From Kineosporia sp. NBRC 101731 (GTDB lineage: Bacteria; Actinomycetota; Actinomycetes; Actinomycetales; Kineosporiaceae): a DNA stretch of 64,000 nt. Made by a program: the position numbers and the translations under genes. The notes under the pieces were generated by a model that was given only the letters and a program-made list of their open reading frames with translations, ran no database searches and was not told the DNA's origin. Shown piece by piece: positions 8,658 through 18,717 of the stretch (position 1 is the first letter of the stretch; every line of letters starts with the position of its first letter). The stretch covers positions 943,467-1,007,466 of the forward strand of contig NZ_BSTC01000001.1 of the NCBI RefSeq assembly GCF_030269305.1. Reading direction: 5' to 3'.

Positions 8658-9761
8658 TCAGGAACGCCGGACCGCGCCCCGGAAGCGCTCGACCGCCACG
8701 ATCCGCCCCGCCGTCGCGACGTGTGCGACCAGAGCCTCACCGGTGCCCAGCCAGGGGTTCGCCTCCGGCATCCCGGCCCGGGCCGGCGGCGTGCAGGCTT
8801 CGGCCAGCGTGGTCATGACCGCGGCCAGCACCGGCCGGTGGGTGCAGACCAGTGAGCTCCCGGAGGCGAAGTCCGCAGCCAGGATCGAGCGCAGCAGTTC
8901 GGGCACCCGGTGCGGGTCGTTGCGCAGGCCCTGCTCCGACAGCAGCGGCAGCACCTCGACCCCGGCGTACGGGTCATCGGCCCCGTTGCGTTCGCGCAGG
9001 TAGGGCGCCAGCGTGAGCATGCAGCGCGCCCACGGCGAGGTCAGCAGCACGTCCGGGTTCCAGACCCCGAGCAGGCCGGGCAGCGCGTTGGCCTGGGAGC
9101 GGCCCACCGACGTGAGCGGCCGGTCGGCCTCGGTCCCCGGCCAGTGGGCCCGGGCGCGGGCCTTGGCGTGGCGCAGCACCACCAGGGCCCGGGTGTGCAG
9201 CACCCCGGCCGCGGCGTGCTCGATCAGCGCTTCCAGGGGCGGTAGATCGCCCGGACGGGTCAGCCGGGCCCGGGCCTGCGACACCGGCAGCCAGGCCACG
9301 TCGTCGATCTCGTCGGCGCCGGCCGTGCGGAGGGTCTGCGGGCCGGCGGTGGCACTCCAGTAGTGAACGGTCTTGTCCCGCCCGTCGGGCAGCACGTAGT
9401 CGACCGAGGGCAGAGCACGCCCGAGCAGCGGACGCACGCCGGTCTCCTCGGTCACCTCCCGCACGGCACACTCGGGCAGGCTCTCGCCGGGCTCGATCTT
9501 GCCTTTCGGCCACGACCAGTCACCCCAGCGTGCGCTGCGTACCAGGAGGACCTCGATGTCGTTCGGGTCGCTCACCAGGCTGCCGGGGGTGTGGGGGGTG
9601 CGGGGGCGCCAGCACAGGGCCCCCGCCGAGACGACGGTGGGCCGGTCGACGAGGGTGGGGTGGCGCCGGCGACGGGGAATCGGGCTGCGTCCCTTCCGCT
9701 CGATCTTGCGGGATCCGGTCTTTCGGGAACGCCTGGACGAGCGGGTGGGACGGCGGCTCAC
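8658..9761 (-). CDS. mutT1: MutT1-like Nudix hydrolase / histidine phosphatase fusion
   Basis: Two-domain protein of 367 residues. The Nudix domain is about 40-170, with a perfect Nudix box from G87 through E93, R101-E102, E105-E106 and G108. The C-terminal part (about 190-367) is a histidine phosphatase (VVLRHAKARAR near the start, THRPVLAA later). This architecture is that of mycobacterial MutT1, which removes 8-oxo-dGTP/8-oxo-GTP and diadenosine polyphosphates. In mycobacteria mutT1 lies beside ppk, and ppk is nearby here too. Residues 1-37 are very basic (RSSRRSRKTGSRKIERK), so the true start (GTG 9761 given) could be further in. It ends at the shared terminator. Confidence 0.88.
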   Translation of the reverse strand: MSRRPTRSSRRSRKTGSRKIERKGRSPIPRRRRHPTLVDRPTVVSAGALCWRPRTPHTPGSLVSDPNDIEVLLVRSARWGDWSWPKGKIEPGESLPECAVREVTEETGVRPLLGRALPSVDYVLPDGRDKTVHYWSATAGPQTLRTAGADEIDDVAWLPVSQARARLTRPGDLPPLEALIEHAAAGVLHTRALVVLRHAKARARAHWPGTEADRPLTSVGRSQANALPGLLGVWNPDVLLTSPWARCMLTLAPYLRERNGADDPYAGVEVLPLLSEQGLRNDPHRVPELLRSILAADFASGSSLVCTHRPVLAAVMTTLAEACTPPARAGMPEANPWLGTGEALVAHVATAGRIVAVERFRGAVRRS

Positions 9762-9945
9762 CCTGCGACTATCGCAGATGCCCGAGCTCTCGTCCTGTCG
9801 GCCCCGACCTGCGAAGACCGCCCCCGAAGCACACTTTTCAGGCTCCTTGTCACGGCGAACCGACGTGTGGGTACCCTTGTCAATGCGGGCAGATTCACAA
9901 GGGGCAAACGTTGTTCGACGGCCCTTGGGGGACTAATCGACAGCA

Positions 9946-10902
9946 TTGGTCACTACTCTGTCGACCGTGCGTAGGATCGGGACCGGAGCAGCCATGCTGT
10001 CTGCCGGCGTCGTCGTCGGTGTGGTGGTCAGCGGAGGGTTCTCCGGTGGCGGGTCCACGACCGCAGCTGCAGCGTCCCCACCGTCCTCGGCGTCGCCGTC
10101 CGTGACGGCCACGAACGACGCGGCGCCGGCCTCCGGTACCGCGTCCGTGACCGAGACGGCTACCGAGGCAGCGGCCACGGCCGCCCCCAGCGCGAGCGTC
10201 TCGGCCGACTCCTCGGCCGAGGACGCCGCGGCCGCCCGGGCGCAGGCCCGCCGCAAGGCTGCCGTCCAGGCCGCCGAGGGGGCCACCACGACCGAGAGCG
10301 GCGGCACCGTCACCTACGGCGGCCAGGTGGTGCCCGACCTCATCGTCGCGCCTCCGGAGAAGACCGACGGTGCGCTGCGGCTGACCGTGGGCCTGGGTGA
10401 CTCGATCACCTACCGGTCCGGCTCGTGGTTCCGCCGGGTCTGCGGCTCCGGCGTGATCAACACCTGCCGCGACTCCGGCATCCGCGGTGACACCACCGCC
10501 GGCATGCTCAGCCGCCTGCAGACCGACGTGCTCGACCTGAACCCCGACGCGGTCACGGTGATGGCCGGCACCAACGACATGCTGTACGGCTTCACCACCG
10601 CCCAGAGCATCCGCAACATCGGTGAGATCGTCACCCAGATCAAGGATTCCGGCGCCACCGTGGTGCTCTGCACGATCGCCCCGCGCAACGCCACGCCCGG
10701 TGAGGCGATGGCGCTGAACAAGGCGATCCGCAAGTACGCCAAGAAGCATCACGTCGCTCTGTTCGACATCGCCCCGCTGCTCAGCACCTGGAACGGCCGC
10801 TTCAAGGCCGGCCTGACCGACGACGGCGTCCACCCCAACGCCCGGGGCATGAAGCTGGTCGCCGACTACGCCGAGCAGCGCCTCCCCGCGCTGATCAAGT
10901 AG
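9946..10902 (+). CDS. Secreted or membrane-anchored SGNH/GDSL hydrolase
   Basis: 318 residues. A hydrophobic segment (about 13-30) serves as signal or anchor, followed by a long Ala/Ser/Thr-rich linker (about 35-105). The SGNH hydrolase domain is about 140-318. Block I is GLGDSITY with the nucleophile serine, block II carries RGDTT, block III is GTND, and block V DDGVHPN holds the catalytic Asp and His. Family members are esterases or lipases, and many act on cell-wall or polysaccharide acetyl groups; the substrate here is unknown. The start is taken as TTG 9946; GTG 9967 is an equally good alternative. It runs tail to tail into the next gene with two bases between. Confidence 0.85.
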   Translation: MVTTLSTVRRIGTGAAMLSAGVVVGVVVSGGFSGGGSTTAAAASPPSSASPSVTATNDAAPASGTASVTETATEAAATAAPSASVSADSSAEDAAAARAQARRKAAVQAAEGATTTESGGTVTYGGQVVPDLIVAPPEKTDGALRLTVGLGDSITYRSGSWFRRVCGSGVINTCRDSGIRGDTTAGMLSRLQTDVLDLNPDAVTVMAGTNDMLYGFTTAQSIRNIGEIVTQIKDSGATVVLCTIAPRNATPGEAMALNKAIRKYAKKHHVALFDIAPLLSTWNGRFKAGLTDDGVHPNARGMKLVADYAEQRLPALIK

Positions 10903-10904
10903 CT

Positions 10905-12212
10905 CTAGAGCTTCAGCTCACCGAACGGCACCCGCTCGTCGAAGCGCCGGGAGACCCTCCCGGCGCCGCGCCACAGGCGGGCCACGTAGTCCTTGTCCTC
11001 CTCGAGCACCAGGTTGCCCATCACCCGCAGGGCAATGGTCATCAGGAACTTCGAGCGCATGCCGACCGGGCCGCCGTAGGTCAGCACACCGGGCACGGTC
11101 AGCAGGGTGGCCAGGCGGCGGGCGATCGAGAAGGCCTCGCCGTAGTGCTCGCGCAGGGTGGCGGGCCAGGCGCGGTTGAGATCCGCGTAGCTGCGCCCGG
11201 TTCCGCGGCCGGTGCCGGCGCCGGCGGCGAACAGTTCGGCCACCAGCCGGCCGGTCTCCAGGCCGTAGTCGATGCCCTCGCCGTTCAGCGGGTTCACACA
11301 GCCCGCGGCGTCACCGATGAGCGCCCAGTTGGGCCCGGCCACCCCGCTGACCGCGCCACCCATGGGCAGCATCGCCGAGCGCACACCGCGCGGTTCGCCG
11401 CTCAGCTGCCAGTCGTCCCGGCGCAGGCCCGCGTAGATGTTGATCAGATCTTTGAGATGCACGTCGGCGGGCCGCTTCTCGGTAGCCAGCGCGCCCACGC
11501 CGATGTTCACCTCACCGTTGCCGAGAGGGAACACCCAGCCGTAGCCGGGCAGCAGCTCGTTCTGCGCGCCCCGCAGCTCCAGGTGCGAGGTGATCCACTC
11601 GTCGTCGCTGCGGTCGGACTTCACGTAGGCCCGGGCCGCCACACCGAACGCCGTGTTCTGGTGCCATTCCCGGCCGAGCACGCGGCCCAGCTGCGAGCGG
11701 TAGCCGTCGGCCACGACCAGGCGGCGGCAGCCGATGGTGTAGTTCGGCTTCTCCTTCCCGTCCGCCGATCGGCCGCCGGCGAACACCACGCCGATCACCC
11801 GGTCGCCGTCGCGCATCACGTCGATCGCCCGGGCGTTCTCCAGGCCACGCGCGCCGGAGGCCAGGGCCTCCTCACGGATCCGGTGGTCGAGCGTGGTGCG
11901 GGGTACCGCCGAGCCTCGGTCGGGCAGTGAGCCACCGGGCCAGGGCAGGTACAGCTCCTGCCCGAAACCGCAGGCCCGCAGGCCCCGGTTCGACGGGTAG
12001 GAGGACAGCCACTCGCTCAGGCCGAGCTGGTCCAGTTCGGCGATCGCGCGGGGCGTCAGGCCGTCACCACAGGCCTTGTCGCGGGGAAAGGTCTCCTTGT
12101 CGGCCAGCACCACGTTGAGCCCGGCACGGGCCGCCCAGGCCGCCGCGGCCGACCCCGCCGGCCCGGCGCCGATGACGAGCAGATCGGTGGACGTCGGCGT
12201 CTGGTCAGTCAT
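10905..12212 (-). CDS. Geranylgeranyl reductase family flavoprotein (MenJ-like)
   Basis: 435 residues, FAD-dependent oxidoreductase. The dinucleotide-binding motif is GAGPAGSAAAAWAARAG (residues 15-31), followed by the ACGDGLTPRA motif typical of geranylgeranyl reductases, PRTTLDHRI, and the second FAD motif LIGDAAGCVNPLNGEGI near residue 300. In actinomycetes the close homologue MenJ saturates one isoprene of menaquinone, while others act on polyprenyl lipids. Which one applies cannot be decided here because no men genes are adjacent. The start is ATG 12212. A 48-bp palindrome separates it from the upstream ppk gene on the same strand, so the two are probably transcribed separately. Confidence 0.85.
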   Translation of the reverse strand: MTDQTPTSTDLLVIGAGPAGSAAAAWAARAGLNVVLADKETFPRDKACGDGLTPRAIAELDQLGLSEWLSSYPSNRGLRACGFGQELYLPWPGGSLPDRGSAVPRTTLDHRIREEALASGARGLENARAIDVMRDGDRVIGVVFAGGRSADGKEKPNYTIGCRRLVVADGYRSQLGRVLGREWHQNTAFGVAARAYVKSDRSDDEWITSHLELRGAQNELLPGYGWVFPLGNGEVNIGVGALATEKRPADVHLKDLINIYAGLRRDDWQLSGEPRGVRSAMLPMGGAVSGVAGPNWALIGDAAGCVNPLNGEGIDYGLETGRLVAELFAAGAGTGRGTGRSYADLNRAWPATLREHYGEAFSIARRLATLLTVPGVLTYGGPVGMRSKFLMTIALRVMGNLVLEEDKDYVARLWRGAGRVSRRFDERVPFGELKL

Positions 12213-12259
12213 GGGGACAGTGTGCCCCTCAGAGGTACGTGATCGTCCCCCACCCCTCC

Positions 12260-12307
12260 TTCGTGATCATGCGATCCCTCCCCGGGGAGGGATCGCATGA
12301 TCACGAA
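12260..12307. repeat. Perfect 48-bp palindrome, copy A of the GTGATCATGC family
   Basis: Both arms match without mismatch around a CCCC/GGGG centre. The outer arm is TCGTGATCATGCGATC. It shares the CGTGATCATGC end with four other elements in this window but lacks their GTTCTAGAAC core. It lies 6 bases after the ppk stop and 47 bases before the menJ-like start, both on the minus strand, so it may terminate ppk. Confidence 0.85.
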
Positions 12308-12313
12308 AGGGTC

Positions 12314-15300
12314 TTAACGCCTGCGTCCGGACCTCTTCGGCGGGCGGCTGGCGATGATGTACGACTGGAGGTCGCGCAGGGGCTGGCCGTCGGCGTCGTG
12401 GTGGTGACGGGTCCAGGCCCCCTCGCCGTCCAGGTGCCAGGAGGCCGTGTCCGCGTCCATCGACACGTTCAGCAGCTCTTCCAGCTCGGCCACGTCGCGC
12501 GGGTCGCGCAGGCGCAGCATGGCCTCCACCCGGCGGTCGAGGTTGCGGTGCATCATGTCCGCGCTGCCGATGTAGACCACCGGCTCACCACCGCCGGCGA
12601 ACCAGAACACCCGGGAGTGCTCCAGGAACCGGCCGAGGATGCTGCGTACCCGGATGTTCTCGCTCAGGCCAGGTACACCGGGCCGGATCGCGCAGATGCC
12701 GCGCACGATCACGTCCACCTTCACGCCGGCCCCCGAGGCCCGGTACAACGCGTCGATGATCACCTCGTCGACGATCGAGTTGATCTTGATCTTCACCCCG
12801 GCGGGCCGGCCCGCCTCGTGGTTGGCGATCTCCCGCTCGATGCGGTCGACCAGGCCCGTGCGCAGCGAGCGCGGGGCCACCAGCAGGCGGCGGTAGGCCG
12901 TCTTCGGGGCGTAGCCGGAGAGCTGGTTGAACAGCCGGGACAGGTCTTCGCCGACCTGCGGGTCGCACGTCAGCAGCCCCAGGTCCTCATACAGCCGCGC
13001 GGTCTTCGGGTTGTAGTTACCCGTGCCCACGTGGCAGTAGCGGTGCAGCCCGTCGGCCTCCTGGCGCACCACCAGACTGAGCTTGGCGTGGGTCTTCAGG
13101 CCGACGATGCCGTAGACCACGTGCACGCCCGCGCGCTCCAGCTTGCGCGCCCAGGCGATGTTGGCCTCCTCGTCGAACCGGGCCTTGATCTCCACCACGG
13201 CCAGCACCTGCTTGCCCGCCTCGGCGGCGTCGATCAGGGCGTCGACGATCGGCGAGTTGCCCGAGGTGCGGTACAGCGTCTGCTTGATCGCCAGCACCTG
13301 CGGGTCGTCGGCCGCCTGCTCCAGGAACGCCTGCACGGTCGTGGAGAACGAGTCGTACGGGTGGTGCAGCAGGATGTCGCGGCGCTTGATCGCGTCGAAG
13401 ACATTGGTCGGCTTGGAGCGCTCCACCTCCGACAGCTGCCGCGGGGTGGCCGCGACGTACTTCGGGTAGTGCATCTCCGGCCGGTCCAGGTCGGCGACCA
13501 GGTTCAGTCCGCGCAGGTCGAGCGGCTCCGGGAGCGGGAACACCTCGGACTCGCTGACGCCCATCTCACGCACCAGCAGCTCACGCATGTGCGGCCCGAT
13601 GTCCTCGGCCACCTCCAGGCGCACGGGCGGGCCGAAACGCCGCCGCAGCAGCTCTTTCTCCAGCGCCTTGAGGAGGTTCTCGACGTCGTCCTCCTCGACC
13701 TCGAGATCTTCCTGGCGGGTCACCCGGAAGGTGTGGTGCTCCAGCACCTCCATGCCCGGGAAGAGCTGGTCGAGGTGCGTGGCGATGATGTCTTCCAGCG
13801 GCACGAACCGCGCGCGGGGCAGGTCGTCGCCCTCGTCGACGTTGTTCGCCTCGTCGTCGGCGTCCACGTTCACCAGGCGCGGCAGCAGCTGCGGCACCTT
13901 CACCCGGGCGAACATCTCCTTCTCCGTGACCGGGTTGCGCAGCACCACGGCCAGGTTCAGCGACAGCCCGGAGATGTACGGGAACGGGTGCGCCGGGTCG
14001 ACCGCCAACGGCGTCAGCACCGGGAACACCTGCTCACGGAAGAACCGGTGCAGGCGTCCCTGCTCGTCCTCCGCCAGCTGGTCCCAGCGGGCGATGGTGA
14101 TGTTGGCCTCGGCCAGGGCCGGGGCGATGTCGGCGGAGAACAGCTTGGCGTGCTCCGCCTGTAGCTCGTGTGCCCGGGAACGGATGCGCCCGAGCAGGTC
14201 CCGCGGCTCCAGCCCACTCGCCGCGCGCACCGCCAGACCGGTCGCGATCCGCCGCTTCAGTCCTGCCACCCGCACCATGAAGAACTCGTCCAGGTTGCTC
14301 GCGAAGATCGCCAGGAACCGGGCCCGCTCCAGCAGGGGGAGGTCGGCGTCGCGCGCCAGTTCGAGCACCCGCTCGTTGAACGCCAGCCAACTCAGCTCGC
14401 GGTCCAGGAACCGTCGCACCGGCGGCTGCTCCACCTCCCGGAACAACGCGGTGAGCTGGGCGTCCTCGGCGGCGGCGACGAGCGAACTGACGGCGTCGGA
14501 GCGGGTGTCCGCGGAGGAGTTGCGGTCGGGGGTCACGTCTTCCTTACTGGCCACCGCTGCGACGGGGGCGGCCGGCTCTTCGGGGGTCAGGAGGGCCTCG
14601 GGCAGGTCGCCGACGGTGGACGCCGACGGGTCGGCCGCGAACCGCGAACCGCCCGGGCCGCTCCGGGCCGGCTTCTTGGCCGTTCTTGCTGTCTTGACTG
14701 CCTTGACGGTCTTCGCTGTCTTCGTTGCCTTGCGGGCACTGCGCCGGTCGGTGTCCGGTTTCTCCGGCGTGGCCGCGGTCTTTTTCGTCGTGGCGCTGCG
14801 CGCGACGGCTTCGGTCACGGGGGCCTCCTGCGCGGTGTCCGGGCTCTTGACCGTCCTGTTTGAGGACGATGTACGCGCCGCAGCCTTTCGGGTCGCCCGT
14901 GTGCGGGCGGTCGCCGGCGGGCGAGGGGCCGGCGCTGCCGGGTCCGGTGTCGGTCCGGCCGAGTTCGGTCGCGGCCCCGCGGGCGTGGCTCTATCGGCCT
15001 GATCGGCCTGATCGGCCTGATCGGCCTGATCGGCCTGATCGGCCTGATCGGCCGGCTTGGTCGCGGACGGAGCCACCACGCTCGTCGTCTTCGAGGTCGT
15101 GTTCTGCCGGGCCGCGGCCGGGCGGGAGGTGCTCCTGCGCCTGGGGGCAGCCTGGTCGGTCCGGGCCTGGCCGGCTGGTGTCCGGCCGGGCTCTTCGCCG
15201 GCCGCCGCGGTAGCCGTGGCTGCGGCGGTGCTGTCCGACACGGCAGCGGTGATCTTCCGGGCCGGGGCGCGCCGGGTGGCCGCCCGGCGGGGGCCGGTGC

Positions 15301-15577
15301 TCGTCCCGGTGCTCGTCCCGGTGCCTGTCCCGGTGGTCGGGCCGGTGGTCGCGCCGTCCTGCGCGGCGGCCGTGTCGGTGGTCGGTTTCTGTTGTGCAGC
15401 AGCACGTTTCCGGGTGGAGGGAGCGCGGGTGGGGGACGACGCGGTCTTCCGGGTGCGCGATGTCCCGGCAGCGGTCGACGGGCCCGTACGGGCGTTCGTC
15501 GTGCTGCCGGCCGCGCTGGACTTCCGGGTGGCCGCCGGGGTGGGGGAGGGGCCGTCCGAGCTGGTCATGTCCGCCAT
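12314..15577 (-). CDS. ppk: Polyphosphate kinase 1 with a long disordered N-terminus
   Basis: Reversibly makes inorganic polyphosphate from ATP. The catalytic core is about residues 385-1087 and is complete, beginning with [19 protein letters not shown] and [15 protein letters not shown]. The autophosphorylated histidine is in [11 protein letters not shown] (H830), and a second conserved histidine is in [12 protein letters not shown] (H1010). The first 385 residues are Ala/Thr/Lys/Arg-rich and repetitive, including about six tandem D-Q-A triplets and TGTSTG repeats. This tail makes the protein 1087 residues against about 700 for the family. ATG 15577 is the furthest upstream start; initiation nearer the core cannot be excluded. 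Neighbours (mutT1, pst, phoU) fit phosphate metabolism. Confidence 0.93.
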   Translation of the reverse strand: MADMTSSDGPSPTPAATRKSSAAGSTTNARTGPSTAAGTSRTRKTASSPTRAPSTRKRAAAQQKPTTDTAAAQDGATTGPTTGTGTGTSTGTSTGPRRAATRRAPARKITAAVSDSTAAATATAAAGEEPGRTPAGQARTDQAAPRRRSTSRPAAARQNTTSKTTSVVAPSATKPADQADQADQADQADQADQADRATPAGPRPNSAGPTPDPAAPAPRPPATARTRATRKAAARTSSSNRTVKSPDTAQEAPVTEAVARSATTKKTAATPEKPDTDRRSARKATKTAKTVKAVKTARTAKKPARSGPGGSRFAADPSASTVGDLPEALLTPEEPAAPVAAVASKEDVTPDRNSSADTRSDAVSSLVAAAEDAQLTALFREVEQPPVRRFLDRELSWLAFNERVLELARDADLPLLERARFLAIFASNLDEFFMVRVAGLKRRIATGLAVRAASGLEPRDLLGRIRSRAHELQAEHAKLFSADIAPALAEANITIARWDQLAEDEQGRLHRFFREQVFPVLTPLAVDPAHPFPYISGLSLNLAVVLRNPVTEKEMFARVKVPQLLPRLVNVDADDEANNVDEGDDLPRARFVPLEDIIATHLDQLFPGMEVLEHHTFRVTRQEDLEVEEDDVENLLKALEKELLRRRFGPPVRLEVAEDIGPHMRELLVREMGVSESEVFPLPEPLDLRGLNLVADLDRPEMHYPKYVAATPRQLSEVERSKPTNVFDAIKRRDILLHHPYDSFSTTVQAFLEQAADDPQVLAIKQTLYRTSGNSPIVDALIDAAEAGKQVLAVVEIKARFDEEANIAWARKLERAGVHVVYGIVGLKTHAKLSLVVRQEADGLHRYCHVGTGNYNPKTARLYEDLGLLTCDPQVGEDLSRLFNQLSGYAPKTAYRRLLVAPRSLRTGLVDRIEREIANHEAGRPAGVKIKINSIVDEVIIDALYRASGAGVKVDVIVRGICAIRPGVPGLSENIRVRSILGRFLEHSRVFWFAGGGEPVVYIGSADMMHRNLDRRVEAMLRLRDPRDVAELEELLNVSMDADTASWHLDGEGAWTRHHHDADGQPLRDLQSYIIASRPPKRSGRRR
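14993..15053. repeat. 9-bp tandem repeat inside ppk
   Basis: Six and two-thirds copies of TCGGCCTGA, in frame on the minus strand, encoding repeated Ala-Asp-Gln in the disordered tail of polyphosphate kinase. Copy number is likely to vary by slippage without breaking the frame, because the unit is three codons. Confidence 0.95.
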
Positions 15578-15718
15578 GCTCTCACTGTCCTGGTCTCGCG
15601 CTCGATGTCCGATACCGGCGATGAGACCGGATCGGTGCGGTTGTCAGTTCTGACCCGTGTGGAGCCGCGGGTGAAAGTCCATCCCTACGGCCTAGTTCGG
15701 CCTACGAGGGTCGTAACT

Positions 15719-16729
15719 TCAGTTCTTCGGAGCGTCGGCGTACGGGCCCTCGTGCACCACGTCGACGCTGAAGGAAGTGAATCCCAGCCGGTGGTAGACC
15801 TTCAGCGCCGGTGCGTTGTCGGCCTCCACGTAGAGCAGAACGGTCTCCAGGCCCGTTTCGTTCTGGGTCTCGCCCCCGGCGGGAAGGCGCAGACCGGCCA
15901 GGTGACGCAGGCCGGCCAGCGTGAGCGCCGTGCCCAGGCCGCCGCCGTGGCGCTCCGGGTCCACCCCCACGGCGTAGACCTCACCCAGCCCTTCGGGGTG
16001 CACCTTGGTCCAGTGGAAACCGAGCATCCGCCGGCTCCCCGACGAGTCCGGGGAGTTCGAGGAGTCCGACTCCTCGGCGACGAAGAACCCGGCCGGGTCG
16101 AACCAGGGCTCGGCCTTGCGGGCGTCCAGGTCGGCCTGGGTCATGCGGCCCTGCTCGGGGTGCCAGCTGAACGCGGCCGCATTCACCCGCAACCATTCCG
16201 CGTCGTCCTCACCGGGCCGGAACGCGCGCAGCGTGACGCCCTCCGGCACCCGGAGTTCGGGCAGGTCGTCGGCACCCGTCAGCGGACGGCGCAGCTGCAG
16301 AAGCTCGCGCACCACGCGGTAGCCCAGCCGGGCGCCCAGCGCCCGGGCCCCCGGGTGATCGCCGTGCGACCAGACCCGGGCGAGGTGATCGGCGTCCCCC
16401 ATCTTCTCCAGCAGAGCCCGCCCGAAACCCTGGCGACGGCTCTGCGGGGCGACGACCGCCTCGGCGTCCACGATCGTCCGGGAACCGTCCTGCTCCGGAG
16501 AGGTCTCGGTGTGGGCGTAGCCCACGATCGCGTCGGAGGAGTCGCGCACCACCAGGTGACGGCCGGACCCGACCGCGGAACCGAGCTGGAGCAGCACGTG
16601 CTCGGAGATCGGGGCGGCCTTGTCGGCGGCCGTCGCGGCGGTGAGAACGGCCCGTACGCCCGCGGCGTCGGACTCGGAAAGCTGGTCGGATACGACGATC
16701 TTCACGCTGGGGATCACCGTTCGCAGCAT
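15719..16729 (-). CDS. mshD: Mycothiol synthase MshD
   Basis: Last step of mycothiol synthesis: acetylates the cysteine amine of Cys-GlcN-Ins with acetyl-CoA. It is 336 residues with two tandem GNAT domains. The N-terminal one (about 15-150) carries VAPQSRRQGFGRALLE, and the C-terminal one (about 170-330) carries VDPERHGGGLGTALTLAGLRHL, followed by LYVEADNAPALKVYHRLGF, the typical MshD ending. The gene follows glnR on the same strand with 78 bases between, the same pairing as in M. tuberculosis. The start is ATG 16729; GTG 16708 is an alternative. MshA, the first enzyme, is encoded at 26.7 kb. Confidence 0.93.
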   Translation of the reverse strand: MLRTVIPSVKIVVSDQLSESDAAGVRAVLTAATAADKAAPISEHVLLQLGSAVGSGRHLVVRDSSDAIVGYAHTETSPEQDGSRTIVDAEAVVAPQSRRQGFGRALLEKMGDADHLARVWSHGDHPGARALGARLGYRVVRELLQLRRPLTGADDLPELRVPEGVTLRAFRPGEDDAEWLRVNAAAFSWHPEQGRMTQADLDARKAEPWFDPAGFFVAEESDSSNSPDSSGSRRMLGFHWTKVHPEGLGEVYAVGVDPERHGGGLGTALTLAGLRHLAGLRLPAGGETQNETGLETVLLYVEADNAPALKVYHRLGFTSFSVDVVHEGPYADAPKN

Positions 16730-16807
16730 ATGTCGTGACGGCGAGACCTCGACCCGAGGTGACCTCGGGACTCATGTGAACGGATGGCGAACGCTTTACG
16801 CGACCAC

Positions 16808-17524
16808 TTACGCGTCCACCGTCTCCTCGATGCCGACGCGCTCGCGACCCGGGGGCACGAACCGGTAGCCGACGTTGCGCACGGTGCCGATCAGCGCGTC
16901 GTGCTCGGGACCGAGCTTGGCGCGCAGACGCCGTACGTGGACGTCGACGGTGCGGGTGCCACCGAAGTAGTCGTAGCCCCAGACCTCCTGCAGCAACTGG
17001 GCGCGGGTGAAGACCCGGCCCGGGTGCTGCGCGAGGAACTTGAGCAGCTCGAACTCCTTGTAGGTGAGGTCGAGGGCGCGGCCCCGCACACGGGCACTGT
17101 AGGTGACCTCGTCGACGATCAGATCGCCGGCACGGATCTCCGGGGTCTCGTCGGACTGCTGGGCCTCGGCCAGGCGGCTACGCCCGGCGGCGAGCCGCAG
17201 ACGGGCCTCCACCTCGGCCGGACCGGCGGAGTCGAGCAGCACGTCGTCCGCACCCCAGTCGGCGACGACGGCGGCCATTCCGCCCTCGGTCAGCACGAGC
17301 AACAGCGGTGAGGACAGACCGGTGGTGCGCAGCAGGCGGCACAGGGAGCGTGCACCCGCCAGGTCCCGGCGGCCGTCGACAATGACGGCGTCGGCCGGTG
17401 GGGCATCGACGAGAACAGCCGCCTCGGCCGGTAGCACCCGAATCTGGTGCGGCAGCAGGCCGAGCGCAGGCAGCACCTCCGCGGAGGGGGCGAGGGCATT
17501 CGTCAAGAGAAGGAGTGAAGCCAT
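16808..17524 (-). CDS. glnR: GlnR, orphan OmpR-type nitrogen regulator
   Basis: 238 residues: atypical receiver domain (1-115) and winged-helix DNA-binding domain (about 130-225; [46 protein letters not shown]). It follows mycobacterial and streptomycete GlnR closely in the N-terminus ([22 protein letters not shown]) and lacks a cognate kinase gene. The receiver has Asp in IVDGRRDL, but the acidic pocket is incomplete, as in other GlnR proteins, which work without classical phosphorylation. It controls nitrogen assimilation genes and also phosphate- and carbon-linked targets in relatives. Start ATG 17524, with GGAGGT upstream. An imperfect palindrome lies about 90 bases before the start. Confidence 0.92.
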   Translation of the reverse strand: MASLLLLTNALAPSAEVLPALGLLPHQIRVLPAEAAVLVDAPPADAVIVDGRRDLAGARSLCRLLRTTGLSSPLLLVLTEGGMAAVVADWGADDVLLDSAGPAEVEARLRLAAGRSRLAEAQQSDETPEIRAGDLIVDEVTYSARVRGRALDLTYKEFELLKFLAQHPGRVFTRAQLLQEVWGYDYFGGTRTVDVHVRRLRAKLGPEHDALIGTVRNVGYRFVPPGRERVGIEETVDA

Positions 17525-17611
17525 CTGGTGAGACCTCCGCGTCGTCCGACCGTGCAGGTGGCGAACCCCCGTGTTGCCGCGTCTTTGCGGAGCGCAACCA
17601 GCTCAAGCGTA

Positions 17612-17634
17612 TGTGACAACACGTTGTTGGCACA
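17612..17634. promoter_or_regulatory. Palindromic operator candidate upstream of glnR
   Basis: TGTGACAACA-CGT-TGTTGGCACA: 9 of 10 arm positions are complementary around a 3-base centre. It lies 88 bases upstream of glnR, inside a 440-base gene-free stretch (17525-17964) that is otherwise moderately AT-rich and without recognisable genes. A regulator binding here, including GlnR itself, is possible but unproven. Confidence 0.45.
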
Positions 17635-17964
17635 GGGGTTACCTGGGTTTTGTCACCACGCAACGTCACAGATGAATCACGTAAGCGCGGATCTGAACGT
17701 AAACGTGACCTCACCGGAGCGTTTCCGGGGGGTGTCTGCAGTGAATCCGGTTCGGTGCGTTCCCGCCAAGGGGTGTGAGGTGTGACTCTCGCGGCATCGG
17801 TCACCGGCAGATCGTCACCGCGTGCTGGTGAGGACGGTTTTGTCCGGGATCGAGGTCCGGCTCTTGTCTGTGATCATGCCCGGATCGGCCCGCGAGCCCG
17901 GCTGAAGGTGCCCGAAGACGCGCTCGGCCGGGGGCCGGGTGCGGCCATCTGTCAGGATGCGACC

Positions 17965-18714
17965 GTGACCGCCCCGCTTCCCGCCGGCCTCGCCATCGTG
18001 GCGGCCGCCGTTCTCGCCGTGGCCGGTTACGCCGGAGGATGGATGATCGCGGCTGCGGCCGGGCTCACCGTCCTGGCCCTGGCCGTCGGCTGGAGCGACC
18101 TGCTCCGGCTCCCGCACCGCCCCGGCACGTCCGCCCTGGTCCTGATTCTCGGCGTGAGCGGCCTGGTGGCCGGGACCGTCGCGGTCTCGCCCCGGATCGA
18201 CGTCGATCAGCCACTCTCGGTGTTCTCCGGGGTGATGGCCGGCGCCGTCCTGAGCAGCTTCGGCCACGAGATCGTGCGTCAGGACGGCCGCCACGACCTG
18301 GTCGAGTCCGTCACCGGCACACTGGCCGGTCAGTTCGTCGCGGTGCTGGCCGCCGGCTGGATCCTGGTCGCCGACAGCGGCGGCGCGCAGGCCGTGGTGG
18401 TGGCTGCCGCCGGCGCCGCGGCCGCCCGGGTCGCCCTGGCCCTGCCCCTGTCGCAGTCCGTGCTCACCTGGGCCGGGCTCGGTGCCGGTCTGGCGGCGTC
18501 GGTGATCGCGTCGCTCGTGGTCGGCGACGTTCCGGTGATCACCGCGGTGGCCGTCGGGGTCGCGGTCTCGGGGGTCGGCATCGCGATCGACCGGCTGATC
18601 GACGCCGACGGGCGGCTGACCCGGCTGCAGCCCGCCACCCTGGCCCGGGCCGCGGCCCCGATCGCCGCGGCCGGCACCGCCGCCTACGCGGTCTTCCGCC
18701 TCGGTATCGGCTGA
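17965..18714 (+). CDS. Multispanning membrane protein, conserved next to GlnR
   Basis: 249 residues from GTG 17965. An upstream in-frame extension to 17782 is hydrophilic and unlike the rest, so I reject it. About eight to nine hydrophobic segments fill the whole protein (VAAAVLAVAGYAGGWM, LTVLALAVGW and others), with a short polar loop at DVDQPLSVFSG and RQDGRHD near the middle. I do not know its function. M. tuberculosis has a conserved exported protein (Rv0817c) divergent from glnR in the same arrangement, so this is probably its counterpart. It ends four bases before the convergent DsrE-like gene. Confidence 0.75.
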   Translation: MTAPLPAGLAIVAAAVLAVAGYAGGWMIAAAAGLTVLALAVGWSDLLRLPHRPGTSALVLILGVSGLVAGTVAVSPRIDVDQPLSVFSGVMAGAVLSSFGHEIVRQDGRHDLVESVTGTLAGQFVAVLAAGWILVADSGGAQAVVVAAAGAAAARVALALPLSQSVLTWAGLGAGLAASVIASLVVGDVPVITAVAVGVAVSGVGIAIDRLIDADGRLTRLQPATLARAAAPIAAAGTAAYAVFRLGIG

Positions 18715-18717
18715 GCC

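Noticed and set aside
12239-14164. Plus-strand frame of 641 codons over ppk
   Set aside because: Shadow of the ppk coding frame, composition biased to Val/Arg/His.
14993-15053. Tandem repeats in ppk as a CRISPR array
   Set aside because: Units are 9 bases with no spacers and stay in frame in a coding region.
17865-17882. CTGTGATCATGCCCGG as another copy of the repeat family
   Set aside because: Only 10 bases agree with the left end and there is no mirrored arm; chance is a sufficient explanation.
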